From the NCBI RefSeq assembly GCF_003589595.1, contig NW_020653409.1:3813586-3877585 (forward strand): a stretch of DNA of 64,000 nucleotides, given 5' to 3'. The notes under the pieces were generated by a model. The model was not told the origin of the DNA and did no database searches. It saw only the letters and a program-made list of their open reading frames with translations. This document shows, one piece after another, positions 23,501-30,038 of the stretch. This DNA is from Hyposmocoma kahamanoa. Taxonomy: Eukaryota > Arthropoda > Insecta > Lepidoptera > Cosmopterigidae. Positions within the stretch are counted from its first letter, which is position 1, and each line of letters opens with the position of its first letter. The translations under genes were made by a program, and so were the position numbers.

Positions 23501-26500
23501 TGTAAAGTTATCAAAATTGAGATAGTACTGATTGCCAGTTCACAGTAGGTTTGTTTGGGTTCTGTACAATAAATATCTAATTTATTTATTATATTAAGTG
23601 AAGGGACGAGCACGTCGCGTGCTTGGTGGTAAGCCACACAAACCACAAAGATCTCAGAGGCACTGCCACTGCGCCAGACTCCCTGAGGCATAAGTTGACA
23701 AGTCCCATGTGCCTGTAAATTCACCAGCACGCCAGTGATTACGCAAACTAGAGTACGTTTACGAAACAGCTTCTCAATTCCGTATTATAAAAAACCGAAA
23801 CTAGATAACTTTTGTCGGCTAACTCGTTTCGTAGATCAGTTATGAGAGCGATAGCCCCGGTTTGGCGAAAAAATCCATGATTAATTTCAGCCGTGTCGAA
23901 GGAATGTACGCTTCACGCTTGTCCATAACAGTTGCATTGCCACTCAGAACTTTCAAATGTCACTCTGAGACATAAATTGACAAGTCCCATGTGTCTGTAA
24001 TTTCACCAGCACCCTTACCCTTCAAAACCGGAACACAGTAATGCTCACATTACTGCTTGGCAGCAGAAATAGGTGAGGTAAGGCAGTACTTCCCTGGGCG
24101 AACTCTTTCACAAGAAGCTCTACTGCTAAATCCACTTATAATCTTATCAAATTCACAACAAAATAGCAACTTCTCACAGAGTATAATAAATATTAACAAA
24201 AAAGGAATGTTTCAAAACAAATTTATGAACTTACCTTGTTACATTTCTTTTGGCAAAGCACGTTGTTTAACAGATCCGGTAACTTAGCGCAGGGCACCTC
24301 GCGGCTCGAATGCCCGCAACGACATTGCACCACTGTCTTTTCGGGACACACGGGACACTTGCCTTCGCAAATAAAATAAAAAAACCATTGTTACAAGTAC
24401 ATTTACAATCAAAGAAAATAATAATATTGCGTCAGACAACCAGATCAATTGCCTGGTCTCAAACTAGGGAATTCCCTATTCTATGAGTACCAGAGCTACG
24501 GAACTCCGGGGTGCTACCCAGAAGACATGGATCAGGAGGTCTACTCTCTTTTTCCGTCCTAACATTTACTGTCAAATAAGTAATACTCGAAAAAAAATGA
24601 AAAGACAATATTAAGTATGAGAAGCTTCATTCGCATTATGCGTCTTCTAATTTGGTCAGATTACGTACCGTATAGAACTACTTATTTAACAGGAATTGTT
24701 TCGGACGGAAATGTCGGACGGAGAAAATTTAGAAAAGTTTTAGAAAAGTTAATTTCTAAAGTTGGTCCTACCGGGAATCGAACCCGGTAACCCGGAACCC
24801 GGGCCTAATCATTGGGCTTGTCAAATAATACAGCCAAATCGAGATAGCCAAATACAAAAAATTTAAAAAGTCTCCTTTTTAAATAAATACGGTACATTGC
24901 CTTTAGTTTTTTTTTATGATATCAAGTGACGGGACGGACAAGTCATGCGCCTGGTGGTAAGCGACACACCTGCCCATAACAGTGCCACGGCGTCCGTCAC
25001 ACTGAGACATAAGTTGACAAGTCCCATGTGCATATAATTTCACCAGCACCCTTACCCTTCAAAACCGGAATGCAGCAATGCTCACATTAATGCTTGGCTG
25101 CAGAAATAGGTAAGGTGACAGTACTTCCCTGGACGAATTCATTCACAAGGAGCTCTACTGCTACCAAAGCTTTTTCTGACCAGCTTAGTGCAATTAATAA
25201 TAATAATAAATAATAACGCACACACTCATAGGCTCGTACTAGAGAAACACATAGACAACCACAAATTACACCCAAACTGACGAGAGAAATAAATGTAGGC
25301 CATACAAATATTCCTCCCGGCCCGAGAATCGAACCCGGAACTTGGCATGCAGCATGGTAACCGTTCAGCCACATTTAAAATTCCGTGCCGATAGGTGTGT
25401 TGACTCCCTAAAAGGACATAATTATAGAAGGCCTACCTTCATGACAGTTGAGTTTGCAGAAATGGCGGTCACTGGCCGGACCGCACGGCAGAGGCTTGGC
25501 GCAAATGTTGCCGCACAGGGGAATCGGATCTGTGCACGCCTTACGCGCACCTTTATCAAGTCTGTAAATGGTAATTCGTTTTTAAGGCGAATTCTTTCAA
25601 CGCGAACATAGACTTAAGGAGGTAAGGTGTGGGTCAATCCTGGCGTCACGATGAACATAATTGTAACTTTTTCATTGAAAATAAAAACCGACATCAAAAG
25701 TTGTTTATCGGCTTTTATCGAATTCCATGGGATCCCCTCATCAGATTTTGACTTCTTGTGTTCATGGTGACGGTGATTTGTTGGTTACATGTATTGTGTC
25801 AAGTGAAAAGTCGACTTCTATTTTGTGATAGCCGAAACGAACACCATCGTCGGCATCAGGGGACCACCTCGAGAGTATACCCTTTCGACCAAAAAAAAAG
25901 AATTTTCAAAATCGATCCACAATTGATGGCGAAATCGGAAAACATACATAAAACATATATACAATTACACGAATAACCCTCTCCTTTTTTTGAAGTCGGT
26001 TAAAAATAAGAATAGGCGGAGAAAATTTGACACCGATCCGACGTCGACAAGCGCCAGATATAAAACAAGCGAAGGTCGAAATAAACTATTCACTAGACAT
26101 CAGAAAGGAGCACACACGAGTGACCGAGGTAAACACAATTATGTACATAATTATAGGTCATAAAAATTGTTCACTTTGGTGAAATGTTAGTTATCTACTG
26201 CATTTTGTTAAATAGTGCCACTAGAATCTACCTTCACCTACTTAGATGAGAAGTTTTATCTTACGATGTGCAGTTAACCTGTTTACCAGAAATCGGAAAT
26301 TCGAAAAAGGTAATTAATTTTTTGGTGGTTGTACCGCTCTGTGTCACTCCTTGTATGTAGATTAATTGTCTTTTTTGAAGATGGAGTAAAATGACAGTTC
26401 ATTGCGCAAAAGTGTTGCCCACTTGCAAGCAGCTAGTGATTGCAGTCGATAAAATATTCTCGACTATCGACAGAATGTTGATTACACTTATACAATAAAT

Positions 26501-28252
26501 AGCCGACCTTGTTTCATTTGAATCATCATCAGCCCATTGCCTGCTCAACTGCTGGGCACAGGTTTATCTGAATTGTTAATTTTTGTAAGTTCATACGTGC
26601 TATGTCTATTGAAAATATAAAGAGGAGACACATTTTAGTTTTTCATTTTAATTCAATATGGATAATCAAATCCGCCTGATCTTATTAAAATATATATGAA
26701 CAAACATTGATTTCGATACTAGTAGGCCAACTGTCAAAATAAGAATAAAGAAGGCAATAACGCAATTAGTAATCAGTAGACCGTCGTATAAGAGCGCGTT
26801 CCCATTATGTCGTGCAGTTTACAGTGTCGTACCTTGTATATTTAAGTGAAGTTGTTCACATATAAATGCCGTTCACGACTTTTTTGTCGTTACGACGACA
26901 GACTGTCGTGACAATGGGAAAAGTCAGAACGATAGTCGTCTGACGACAAAAAAGTCACGATTAAAACGTGACGACAGATAGTCGCTGCTACTATTGTCGT
27001 CACGTTTTATTGATCGTTGTTTGCACGTGTTCTGCTCCCTACTCTCCCCTCCTGTACCCCGCGCCCTCCGCTAGCTTTGCACAAGTGTTGGGTCGTAGCC
27101 AGAAATGGGCAAACGTCCGGGTTTTAACCCGGTGCTTTGTTAATGCTGGGTTTAAATCGGTTAATATGCCCCAAATCGAGGGCAATAACTATTTACAACT
27201 AAATATTTGTTGTGAATTGGGTTTTCTTCAAATTTAACTATACATATTATTACAAAATATAACTTTCTCTCATCACTTTTCATTTAAACGTTTGACATAA
27301 TCCTAATGGAATTCTTTTTAATAATATTGGATGTACCCAAAACTTTCTTTTGTTCGTTTGCTTTTTCTTCCGCCTTTTTAAAAAGTAAAACATTGAAAAT
27401 GAAACTATTTTTCCGGGTTTAAATCGCCTATATTTGTTTTTTAAACAAACCGACATTTCGGGCGATTTAAATCCGGAAAAATAGTTTCATTTCATATGTG
27501 TAACAATCGCGAAAACCTAAGAACTCGATAAGTAAAACATTATTAAAATTTTAACTTCATCTATTTCACATGGGAGCGAACACACACTATTGGCTTCCAA
27601 AAGAAAATAGAAGCGACTGCAGTGCAGCAAACGACAAGGCGGCTGCCGAAAAATTGTCGTCACGTTCTGGTGGGAACAGCTAGACACGACAGTCGTTCAA
27701 CGATAAAATAATCGTTCACGACACAGTCGCGACAGATAGTCGTGATATGGGAACAGACTAGACGCGACAGTCGTCCTACGATAAATAAAACGTTACGACG
27801 TAATTGGAACGCGCCCTTATTCACAATTCAGATATTCTTGGCAAAATTTTACCTTCTTTCACAATCTATCGATACACAACACAACACTAACAACTACATG
27901 ACTATTTAAAATTTTATGAAATCTGACTACCCTGCAAATGTAATTTTATTCGGTCTTCAAAAAAGACACGACTATAGATATTTATGTACTCATTTGGAAC
28001 AGCTCATTCCAACCGCTGGTAACAAGTTACCAGCTACATGTACTTACCTGGTCTTGCCACAAGGGCAAGTGGTGGTGGTCTCAGGCAGCAGGGGGCACTT
28101 GGGACAGGGTGGAGGGTGGCAATGGGCGGTACACGTGTGGGCACCGCAACCTAATAAGTGTTGACACACTGCCTCGCAGGTCCACGAGGTAATTCCGCCC
28201 GATTCCTCAGTGCATGGCACAGTACGGGTTACGTGGAGTGTACAGTAACATA
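5385..28252 (-). CDS. stc: shuttle craft / NFX1-type zinc finger protein, 3' part (12 exons)
   Basis: The minus-strand exons are 28252-28048, 25561-25437, 24362-24235, 22123-21970, 20299-20103, 19519-19395, 18667-18482, 16537-16448, 15483-15285, 14454-14302, 5944-5832 and 5520-5385. Every junction has AG/GT ends and phases agree, giving 602 codons and a TAA at 5387-5385. Residues 1-370 are Cys/His-rich NF-X1 fingers (for example [16 protein letters not shown] and [10 protein letters not shown]). Residues about 403-520 form an R3H domain with the R487-x3-H491 motif in [13 protein letters not shown]. The tail ends [11 protein letters not shown]. In Drosophila stc and human NFX1 this family binds nucleic acid through the fingers and R3H, and an N-terminal RING is expected. 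The first exon here opens in mid-codon, so the start and RING lie elsewhere; none was found up to the complete Dic gene. Introns range from 311 bp to 8.4 kb and carry many transposons. Confidence 0.93.
5832..5944 (-). CDS. stc: stc exon, C-terminal region
   Basis: It is bounded by GTTCCAG and GCCAA|GTGAGT and reads [20 protein letters not shown] onwards. It lies 8.4 kb from the R3H exon, across the intron holding the full-length retrotransposon. The phase fits both sides. Confidence 0.85.
6270..6493 (+). repeat. hairpin-core repeat family R
   Basis: Contains the family signature ACTTATGTCTCAGGGTGACG, the core GCAGTGGCAGTGCC..CTCTGAGTGGCACTGC and the 3' end CGACTTGTTCGTCCCGTCA. Family consensus is about 345 bp; class unknown. 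Confidence 0.75.
6941..7032 (-). mobile_element. tRNA-derived SINE head, family S3
   Basis: Minus strand: GTTCCGTTACTTAGTTGGGC (box A) and GGTTCTAATCCACCGGATC (box B). Matches 55132-55218 at about the same spacing. Confidence 0.65.
7036..7760 (+). pseudogene. Jockey-like reverse transcriptase 3' remnant
   Basis: The translation [20 protein letters not shown], then [26 protein letters not shown] and, after a stop, [20 protein letters not shown], is the C-terminal region of Jockey-clade reverse transcriptases. In-frame stops and frameshifts show decay. It ends in an A/T-rich tail just before the full-length element. Confidence 0.82.
8368..9276 (+). CDS. retrotransposon ORF1 (coiled coil plus FP-like C-terminal domain)
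   Basis: There are 302 codons from the first in-frame ATG at 8368; the frame is open slightly upstream. A basic N-terminus ([12 protein letters not shown]) precedes a coiled coil at about residues 55-145. A C-terminal nucleic-acid-binding region follows, with [19 protein letters not shown] and [17 protein letters not shown]. That last pattern resembles the FP25K-type domain shared by many insect retrotransposon ORF1 proteins. It probably packages the element RNA. No internal stops. Confidence 0.82.
   Translation: MPNVLRSPQSNESMSASNPELASGSSCTTQRDKKRRRMSESEDMDQTDVLLLFRDEMMKMFQKFEANQNHRLGEIENHISHIKDQNNSIKTLNTEIEKSVSDVSARIEFVQNKIIMMEEERKELSSRINVINDKCDMLHKNLYKTSIEIRNVPKIRGEKNTDLYGYFGRLTDTLKINIQTQEIRDIFRVPNKKDQKCSSLIVELGNTLTKSKVLEAAKSFNKSGQLHSNHLGFESKDTRIYISERLTPKARRLHFLAKDMAQSGGFKYCWTAGGNVYLRKAEGDIAILIRSEEDINVLKKKL
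9675..12587 (+). CDS. retrotransposon ORF2: endonuclease and reverse transcriptase
   Basis: This is an uninterrupted frame of about 970 codons. The apurinic-type endonuclease occupies residues about 25-230: [25 protein letters not shown]. The reverse transcriptase occupies about 480-760: [46 protein letters not shown] and the catalytic SFADDTAL. The frame has no ATG ahead of the endonuclease; 9675 is a TTG and the first in-frame ATG (9888) would delete catalytic motifs. An ATG at 9658 is out of frame, suggesting a small frameshift in this copy. Confidence 0.9.
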   Translation: MDSFSYPVARICTAEEVKSPLNHPLGHTNILCQNIRSVHRNFDGLTTLLTRIKLDFQFIILTECWLSQRNYMPLLDDYHSHCTTDNYNQNDGVIVYVKNSVKCTIEEPTLDEANCLVIKISSHTAIVAIYRPHCFKHNVQRFLHSLDLVLMALSSFNTVIITGDINIDISPKNVNDHAEEYLNLLACHGMLPTHSLPTRYNACLDHAIVKTKKRIETVVVHSAITDHDAIVLCIDIKQPVHATHQISKIDEIALENEMANMDFKYVLEANDPNIAANVLVNLLSHALVSNTRILRLSRRNRTIKPWITVGLLRCIRNRDNMHKKLKLTPDNTILKTTYRRYRNYCTNILKRLKKDFQKCEIKKAGHNNKKLWKIIKEQTYSNKSVASAKPLLTQANSPEEAVNEVNFYFANIGKDLAENIRLKNHNLSSDLLLSNCSSNINSFVLLDPDEEEVERLIMGLRNDCAVGWDGISSKFIKSFKHILIPAITHICRLSINTGIFPDVFKKSLIRPVFKSGSRDCVNNYRPISILPSLSKILERMMNSRLINFLENNKLLSNQQYGFRAGKSTGDAVHDLTNYVAENLDRGMKCLSIFLDLAKAFDTVSISTLLSKLQRFGVRDVQLKLFESYLTNRTQCTKIDDYSSSEASIVHGIPQGSILGPTLFLVFIDDLCRINLPNGKTLSFADDTALIFCAKTWEETFGLAQNGLNAAVEWLNSNFLTINANKTKYISFSIRNANAPHGNLNLKPHHCPSPHVIACSCPCLERVPFTKYLGITLDQNLNFISHISELAARTRKLIYIFKTLRNIADFDIIKMVYYALCQCLFIYCVTSWGGAAKSHLIKIERAQRCILKVATFKPTLHPTADLYKSWQVLSIRQLFILHIILKKHSLIVYDANLTCSRRRYDIVCPKKSFHTAFINRFFTFLGSYLYNKANLNLKIYPLNKYECKKAVTKWLLGLNYTETEKLIEVIA
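12598..12662 (+). repeat. CA microsatellite in retrotransposon 3' UTR
   Basis: ACACACACA with TACA and TCACA interruptions, directly after the ORF2 stop. Confidence 0.95.
13347..13465 (-). pseudogene. RTE-like LINE C-terminal scrap
   Basis: The minus strand reads [20 protein letters not shown] then [17 protein letters not shown], the RW-DDL...W...AQDR...W pattern of RTE termini. Confidence 0.6.
14302..14454 (-). CDS. stc: stc exon, R3H core
   Basis: It is bounded by TTTTTGCAG and GAGAAG|GTGGGG and is exactly 51 codons. It contains [19 protein letters not shown], with the R-x3-H signature, then [17 protein letters not shown], closely resembling the NFX1 R3H domain. Confidence 0.95.
14629..14753. 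mobile_element. MITE family B, 125 bp
   Basis: Ends AAGGCTCAATTTACATTGCG and CGTAATATAAATTGAGCC; GC-rich hairpin interior. stc intron 9. Confidence 0.75.
14877..15158. mobile_element. MITE family D
   Basis: Ends GTGGTTACACAC..TTAGCAGCGATGC and GCATCCCTGCTAAAAG..GTAACCGC; the interior repeats AACGCGCGATTGCAT several times. Confidence 0.7.
15285..15483 (-). CDS. stc: stc exon, start of R3H region
   Basis: It is bounded by CTTAACAG and AAAAAG|GTATGA. The translation begins [20 protein letters not shown] and continues with a helical segment ahead of the R3H core, as in NFX1 proteins. Confidence 0.92.
15570..15890 (+). repeat. family R copy, split by a 132-bp MITE
   Basis: 5' part TAGCAGTAGAGCTCTTTGAG to AAGCATTACTG, then a MITE, then TGTTCCGGTTTTGAAGGGTA onward to the core, where it stops. 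In stc intron 8. Confidence 0.78.
15662..15793. mobile_element. 132-bp MITE with CTG target duplication
   Basis: Perfect inverted ends GGGCCTTACCATGAACTCTT and its complement; CTG at 15659-15661 and 15794-15796. PIF/Harbinger-like by its CWG duplication. Confidence 0.8.
15889..16292. mobile_element. MITE family A, interrupted by a family R copy
   Basis: Left part TACTGTCAAATAAG..GAAGCTTCATTC at 15889-15979 and right part GGATGAATGTCGGACGG at 16232-16292 match the intact copy at 61038. Confidence 0.6.
15980..16231 (-). repeat. family R copy
   Basis: Reverse orientation: GACGGACAAGTCGTGCGC, GAGACATAAGTTGACA, CTTGGCGGCAGAAATAGGT, GAGCTCTACTGCTA; nearly full length. Confidence 0.78.
16448..16537 (-). 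CDS. stc: stc exon, linker to R3H
   Basis: This short 90-nt exon is bounded by TTTTTTCAG and AAAAC|GTAAAG. It reads [20 protein letters not shown] and onwards. It is called because phase and junctions fit exactly between the finger and R3H exons. Confidence 0.82.
16649..16736 (+). repeat. perfect 44-bp tandem duplication
   Basis: The unit beginning TTGATCAGCTAGCAGTTTTG occurs at 16649-16692 and again identically at 16693-16736. Confidence 0.95.
16744..17073. mobile_element. MITE family B, 330 bp
   Basis: Ends AAGGCTCAATTTACAGAACG and CCGCAATATAAATTGAGG. stc intron 7. Confidence 0.72.
17501..17912 (+). mobile_element. MITE with CAG target duplication
   Basis: Ends TAGTGCGATTCACGT and ACGTGAATCACCCCG are imperfect inverted repeats. 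CAG flanks both sides (17498-17500, 17913-17915). A 3-bp CWG duplication is known for some PIF/Harbinger elements. Confidence 0.7.
17995..18429. mobile_element. foldback MITE with long inverted arms
   Basis: Left arm (from CTCCTCCTACGTAAAGAATC through GATATCGGTTAGATGAACAA) is repeated inverted in 18225-18428 (GTTCATCTAGCCGATATC to CTTTACGTAGGAGG). Arms are about 150-200 bp. Confidence 0.78.
18482..18667 (-). CDS. stc: stc exon, last NF-X1 fingers
   Basis: It is bounded by TGTGACAG and GCCAG|GTGGGT. The translation has [31 protein letters not shown] and [15 protein letters not shown]. It is GC-rich compared with the surrounding intron. Its donor lies about 26 bp from a fragmented SINE. Confidence 0.9.
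18751..18946 (+). mobile_element. tRNA-derived SINE, family S1
   Basis: CTCCGTGGCCGAACGGTTACC (box A region) and GGTTTCGATTACCGGGCC (box B) are followed by the conserved body GAGTTTGGGTGTAATTTGTG and end CCCTAGTGCGGGGCT. Confidence 0.82.
19395..19519 (-). CDS. stc: stc exon, NF-X1 fingers
   Basis: It is bounded by GTTGTAG and GGCAA|GTGAGT. The translation has [18 protein letters not shown] then [10 protein letters not shown], a canonical NF-X1 repeat, and ends in phase 2. Confidence 0.93.
19602..19763 (+). repeat. dispersed repeat, inverted copy at 23735
   Basis: About 162 bp from ACATTCCTTCGACACGGCTG to TACTCTAGTTTGC is present in reverse at 23735-23907. Confidence 0.8.
19898..20093 (+). 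repeat. family R copy, abutting an stc splice donor
   Basis: From GTGCTGGTGAAATT to TCGTCCCGTCACTTGATATT. Its 3' end is about 10 bp from the stc exon ending at 20103. Confidence 0.78.
20103..20299 (-). CDS. stc: stc exon, NF-X1 fingers
   Basis: It is bounded by CACCAG and CATGAG|GTAAGA. The translation has [36 protein letters not shown] and KMCHGQHE. A 3' end of the hairpin repeat family sits only about 10 bp inside the downstream intron. Confidence 0.93.
20842..21371. mobile_element. hAT-like MITE, family N
   Basis: Ends CATAAGTTCCCAAACTTTTT and CCACTTTGGGAAACTATG are inverted, typical of non-autonomous hAT elements; the 42417 copy shares the ends and GCCCACTTA. Confidence 0.6.
21645..21866 (+). 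mobile_element. tRNA-derived SINE, family S1
   Basis: Same head and body as 18751, with a short internal duplication around AAATAGATGT..CTATTTCT (21719-21780). Confidence 0.8.
21970..22123 (-). CDS. stc: stc exon, NF-X1 fingers
   Basis: It is bounded by GGTACAG and CTTA|GTGAGT. The translation carries [30 protein letters not shown] and [10 protein letters not shown], two consecutive NF-X1 repeats. It ends in phase 1. Confidence 0.92.
22186..22895 (+). pseudogene. RTE-like LINE 3' remnant, interrupted
   Basis: Bases 22192-22336 encode [20 protein letters not shown] and 22715-22895 encode [20 protein letters not shown] then [14 protein letters not shown], the usual end of RTE-type polymerases. 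Between them lies about 380 bp with an AAAGAAAGAAAG-type repeat end. Inside stc intron 3. Confidence 0.75.
23590..23732 (-). repeat. family R copy, partial
   Basis: Reverse orientation from GGGACGAGCACGTCG to CTGTAAATTCACCAGCAC. Confidence 0.7.
23735..23907 (-). repeat. dispersed repeat, inverted copy of 19602
   Basis: Reverse complement of the 19602 segment, bordered on both sides by family R sequence. Confidence 0.8.
23908..24131 (-). repeat. family R copy
   Basis: Reverse orientation: CTTGTCCATAACAGTTGCAT to AGAAGCTCTACTGCTAA. Confidence 0.75.
24235..24362 (-). CDS. stc: stc exon, NF-X1 finger
   Basis: The acceptor GCGAAG and donor AACAAG|GTAAGT join in phase to the neighbouring exons. 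The translation has [19 protein letters not shown] followed by REVPC, a typical inter-finger segment. Confidence 0.9.
24535..24727. mobile_element. MITE family A
   Basis: GGTCTACTCTC..TTCCGTCC and GGACGGAAATGTCGGACGGA ends with the shared interior GAAGCTTCATTCGCATTATG. Confidence 0.7.
24728..24835 (-). mobile_element. tRNA-like SINE fragment
   Basis: The minus strand has GGGTTCGATTCCCGGTAGG, a box B, preceded by a degraded tRNA body with a GGCCCGGGTTCCGGG stretch. The acceptor and anticodon arms do not fold as a complete tRNA. Confidence 0.5.
24912..25165 (-). repeat. family R copy with core deletion
   Basis: Reverse orientation; the hairpin core between CATAACAGTGCCA and CGTCCGTCAC is deleted. 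Confidence 0.75.
25218..25373 (-). mobile_element. tRNA-derived SINE, family S1
   Basis: Minus-strand copy: GTGGCTGAACGGTTACCATG, GGTTCGATTCTCGGGCC, GGGTGTAATTTGTGGTTGTC. Confidence 0.8.
25437..25561 (-). CDS. stc: stc exon, NF-X1 finger
   Basis: It is bounded by ATTTACAG and GAAG|GTAGGC. The translation contains [19 protein letters not shown], one of the best conserved stretches of the NFX1 family, then [10 protein letters not shown] split across the donor. Confidence 0.92.
25640..26065 (-). repeat. AACCGACTTC-type dispersed repeat
   Basis: The minus strand has TTTTTAACCGACTTCAAAAA at 25990-26010 and shares AATTTTCTCCGCCTRTTCTT-type sequence with 49995-50040. stc intron 1. Confidence 0.55.
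26367..27968. mobile_element. MITE family E, split by family C
   Basis: The left part 26367-26786 and right part 27820-27968 align with 3566-4138; family C occupies the gap. Confidence 0.75.
26789..27819. mobile_element. MITE family C with further insert
   Basis: Ends GAGCGCGTTCCCATTATGTC and ACGTAATTGGAACGCGCCC are inverted repeats; many CGTCGT/ACGACG motifs inside. About 500 bp in the middle is absent from the 35474 copy. Confidence 0.72.
28048..28252 (-). CDS. stc: stc exon, NF-X1 fingers (most upstream exon found)
   Basis: The acceptor TTTTACAG lies just above 28252 and the donor CAG|GTAAGT just below 28048. The translation includes [23 protein letters not shown] spacing and [12 protein letters not shown], matching NF-X1 repeats. 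The exon starts with two bases completing a codon, which proves that an upstream exon ending in phase 1 is needed. Confidence 0.9.
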
Positions 28253-28453
28253 CTGTAAAACAGAAATAAGTTGTTAAGTTCAATCGTATCATCATCAAAT
28301 ATCTTTTCACAATTTTTCTACCGTCCATGCAGCTGGTATCTGACAAACTAAAATAGCAGTATGTATTGAACTCAACAGATAATCAGCAACATTTACATAA
28401 ACTAGTCATTAGTTCAGATTAATAATATATAAGGTGTAATAAATTAATGTAGG

Positions 28454-30000
28454 TACACACATCAAAAAAAGTTTGCGATCACTTCGAAAAACTGAAATCT
28501 TTTTTGTTACTGTAGATTATATTATGATTTTTTCTTCTTTTTAGATTCTTTATTTAAAAATAAATTAGAACATAAAACAATGACCCCGTTCAATTGTTTT
28601 TTCATATAAAAAGGCTTTCAGTCCTAGCTTACGCTCATTCAGAAATCTGATTTAGTCAATTATAAGCGATTCAAGATATTTTTCGCGGAAAGTTGTGATT
28701 GAAAAAATGCCAAGAGGATTATCAGAGGTTTTACGAGCTAGAATAGTAACTTTGAGGGAAGAAGGATACACCACGAGAGTAATAGCACGCAGACTTGCTA
28801 TATCCCAATCCTGTGTCGTGGCTACGTTGCAGAGGTATCACGGAATGGGGAATTTAGCTGACCGACCCCGCAGCGGTCGCCCAACTGTTTTGACAGCTGC
28901 CCAAAAGCGCTATATTAGATTGCTGGCAGCCCGTGATCCAACAATCAACGCCACTAAAATAAAAGCAGAAGTCAGGGCCGCCTCTGGGCTTGAAGTTAGC
29001 ACGCAGACCGTTCGCAATTGCTTGCACCAGGCTGGATTACGAGCACGGAGGTCTTGGCGAGCTCCGCTCAATTCCCGGCAACGTCAACAACGAAGATTGC
29101 AGTGGGCTAGACTTCGGCAAAATGAAGAAGGTGAGGACGAAAACATTTGGCAAAACTGTCTCTTCGTTGACGAATCCCGAATCAGCACTCATCCAGATAA
29201 CCGACGTGTCCGTGTCTGGAGAAGACCAGGCGACCGTGAAAGACAAAGAACTGCCACTGGAACAGTTCAGCAAGGCGGAAAATCGGTGTCCTTTTGGGGT
29301 GGCATTATGATTGGAGCTAGAACGCCTTTGATCCCGTATCGGGGCTTCATGACAGCAGACATGTACAAAGCAGTTGCTATTGATGATATCGTCAGACCAT
29401 TCCGAGTAAACCATGGGCACCAATTTGTACCGGTCGATGATAATGCGCCCGCACATCGAGCTCAACGAGTCAATGCTGCTCTTCAAGAATACGATATCAC
29501 ACGATTAGACTGGCCTGCCGGCTCGCCCGACTTAAACCCAATAGAGCACGCGTGGGATGCTCTTAAACGAGCAGTATGGAACCGTGAGCCACGTCCCCAG
29601 ACAGTTCCAGAGCTCAGGGAAGCCGCTATTGAAGAATGGGATAGGTTACCCCAGGAAATGCTGGATAACTTGATCCTCAGCATGCCCAGGAGGATCTTCG
29701 CATGTATTCGAGCCAGGGGAGGAGTTATTTTATATTGAATTCACACCTTTTAATAATAAATTGTGGTTTAAGTTTAATTAAACAGTCTTTTTCTTTCTAT
29801 GAAATTTCTATCACTATTACATTATGATTAATGGCTCAATTTTTTAAAATAAATAATAAAAAATAGTTTTATATTTTAATTTTAAACAGGGTATTCCTAT
29901 TTAAAGAAAGCATACAACATAGATTTTTTCTTGATAAAGTTAAATTTAAAGAATTATAGGAGCTTATGCTATTGATCGCAAACTTTTTTTGATGTGTGTA
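28454..30000 (+). mobile_element. Tc1-like DNA transposon, apparently complete
   Basis: Perfect 28-bp inverted ends at 28454-28481 and 29973-30000 (TACACACATCAAAAAAAGTT onwards) include the TA target duplication of Tc1/mariner elements. One intact transposase gene lies between them. Perfect ends and an open gene suggest a recent insertion. It sits just upstream of the most 5' stc exon found. Confidence 0.93.
28707..29738 (+). CDS. Tc1-like transposase
   Basis: There are 343 codons from ATG 28707. Paired helix-turn-helix DNA-binding domains occupy about residues 1-115, with the linker RPRSGRPTVLT. The catalytic triad is seen as CLFVDESR, VPVDDNAPAH and LNPIEHAWD, with 34 residues between the second Asp and the Glu, i.e. 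DD34E. No internal stop or frameshift, and length is usual for the family, so it may encode an active cut-and-paste enzyme. Confidence 0.95.
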   Translation: MPRGLSEVLRARIVTLREEGYTTRVIARRLAISQSCVVATLQRYHGMGNLADRPRSGRPTVLTAAQKRYIRLLAARDPTINATKIKAEVRAASGLEVSTQTVRNCLHQAGLRARRSWRAPLNSRQRQQRRLQWARLRQNEEGEDENIWQNCLFVDESRISTHPDNRRVRVWRRPGDRERQRTATGTVQQGGKSVSFWGGIMIGARTPLIPYRGFMTADMYKAVAIDDIVRPFRVNHGHQFVPVDDNAPAHRAQRVNAALQEYDITRLDWPAGSPDLNPIEHAWDALKRAVWNREPRPQTVPELREAAIEEWDRLPQEMLDNLILSMPRRIFACIRARGGVILY

Positions 30001-30038
30001 TGTCCTCGATCTGGGCTTCTGAGTGTCTTTGAAAGATA

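Larger units (their letters stand above)
26165..28009 (+). mobile_element. element M copy, split by family E
   Basis: Bases 26165-26366 match the reverse of 39160-39420. 27969-28009 (CTATAGATAT..TTGGAACAGC) continues the match after the nested elements. Confidence 0.6.

Noticed and set aside
29037..29486. 149-codon minus-strand open frame
   Set aside because: Antisense of the Tc1 transposase gene.
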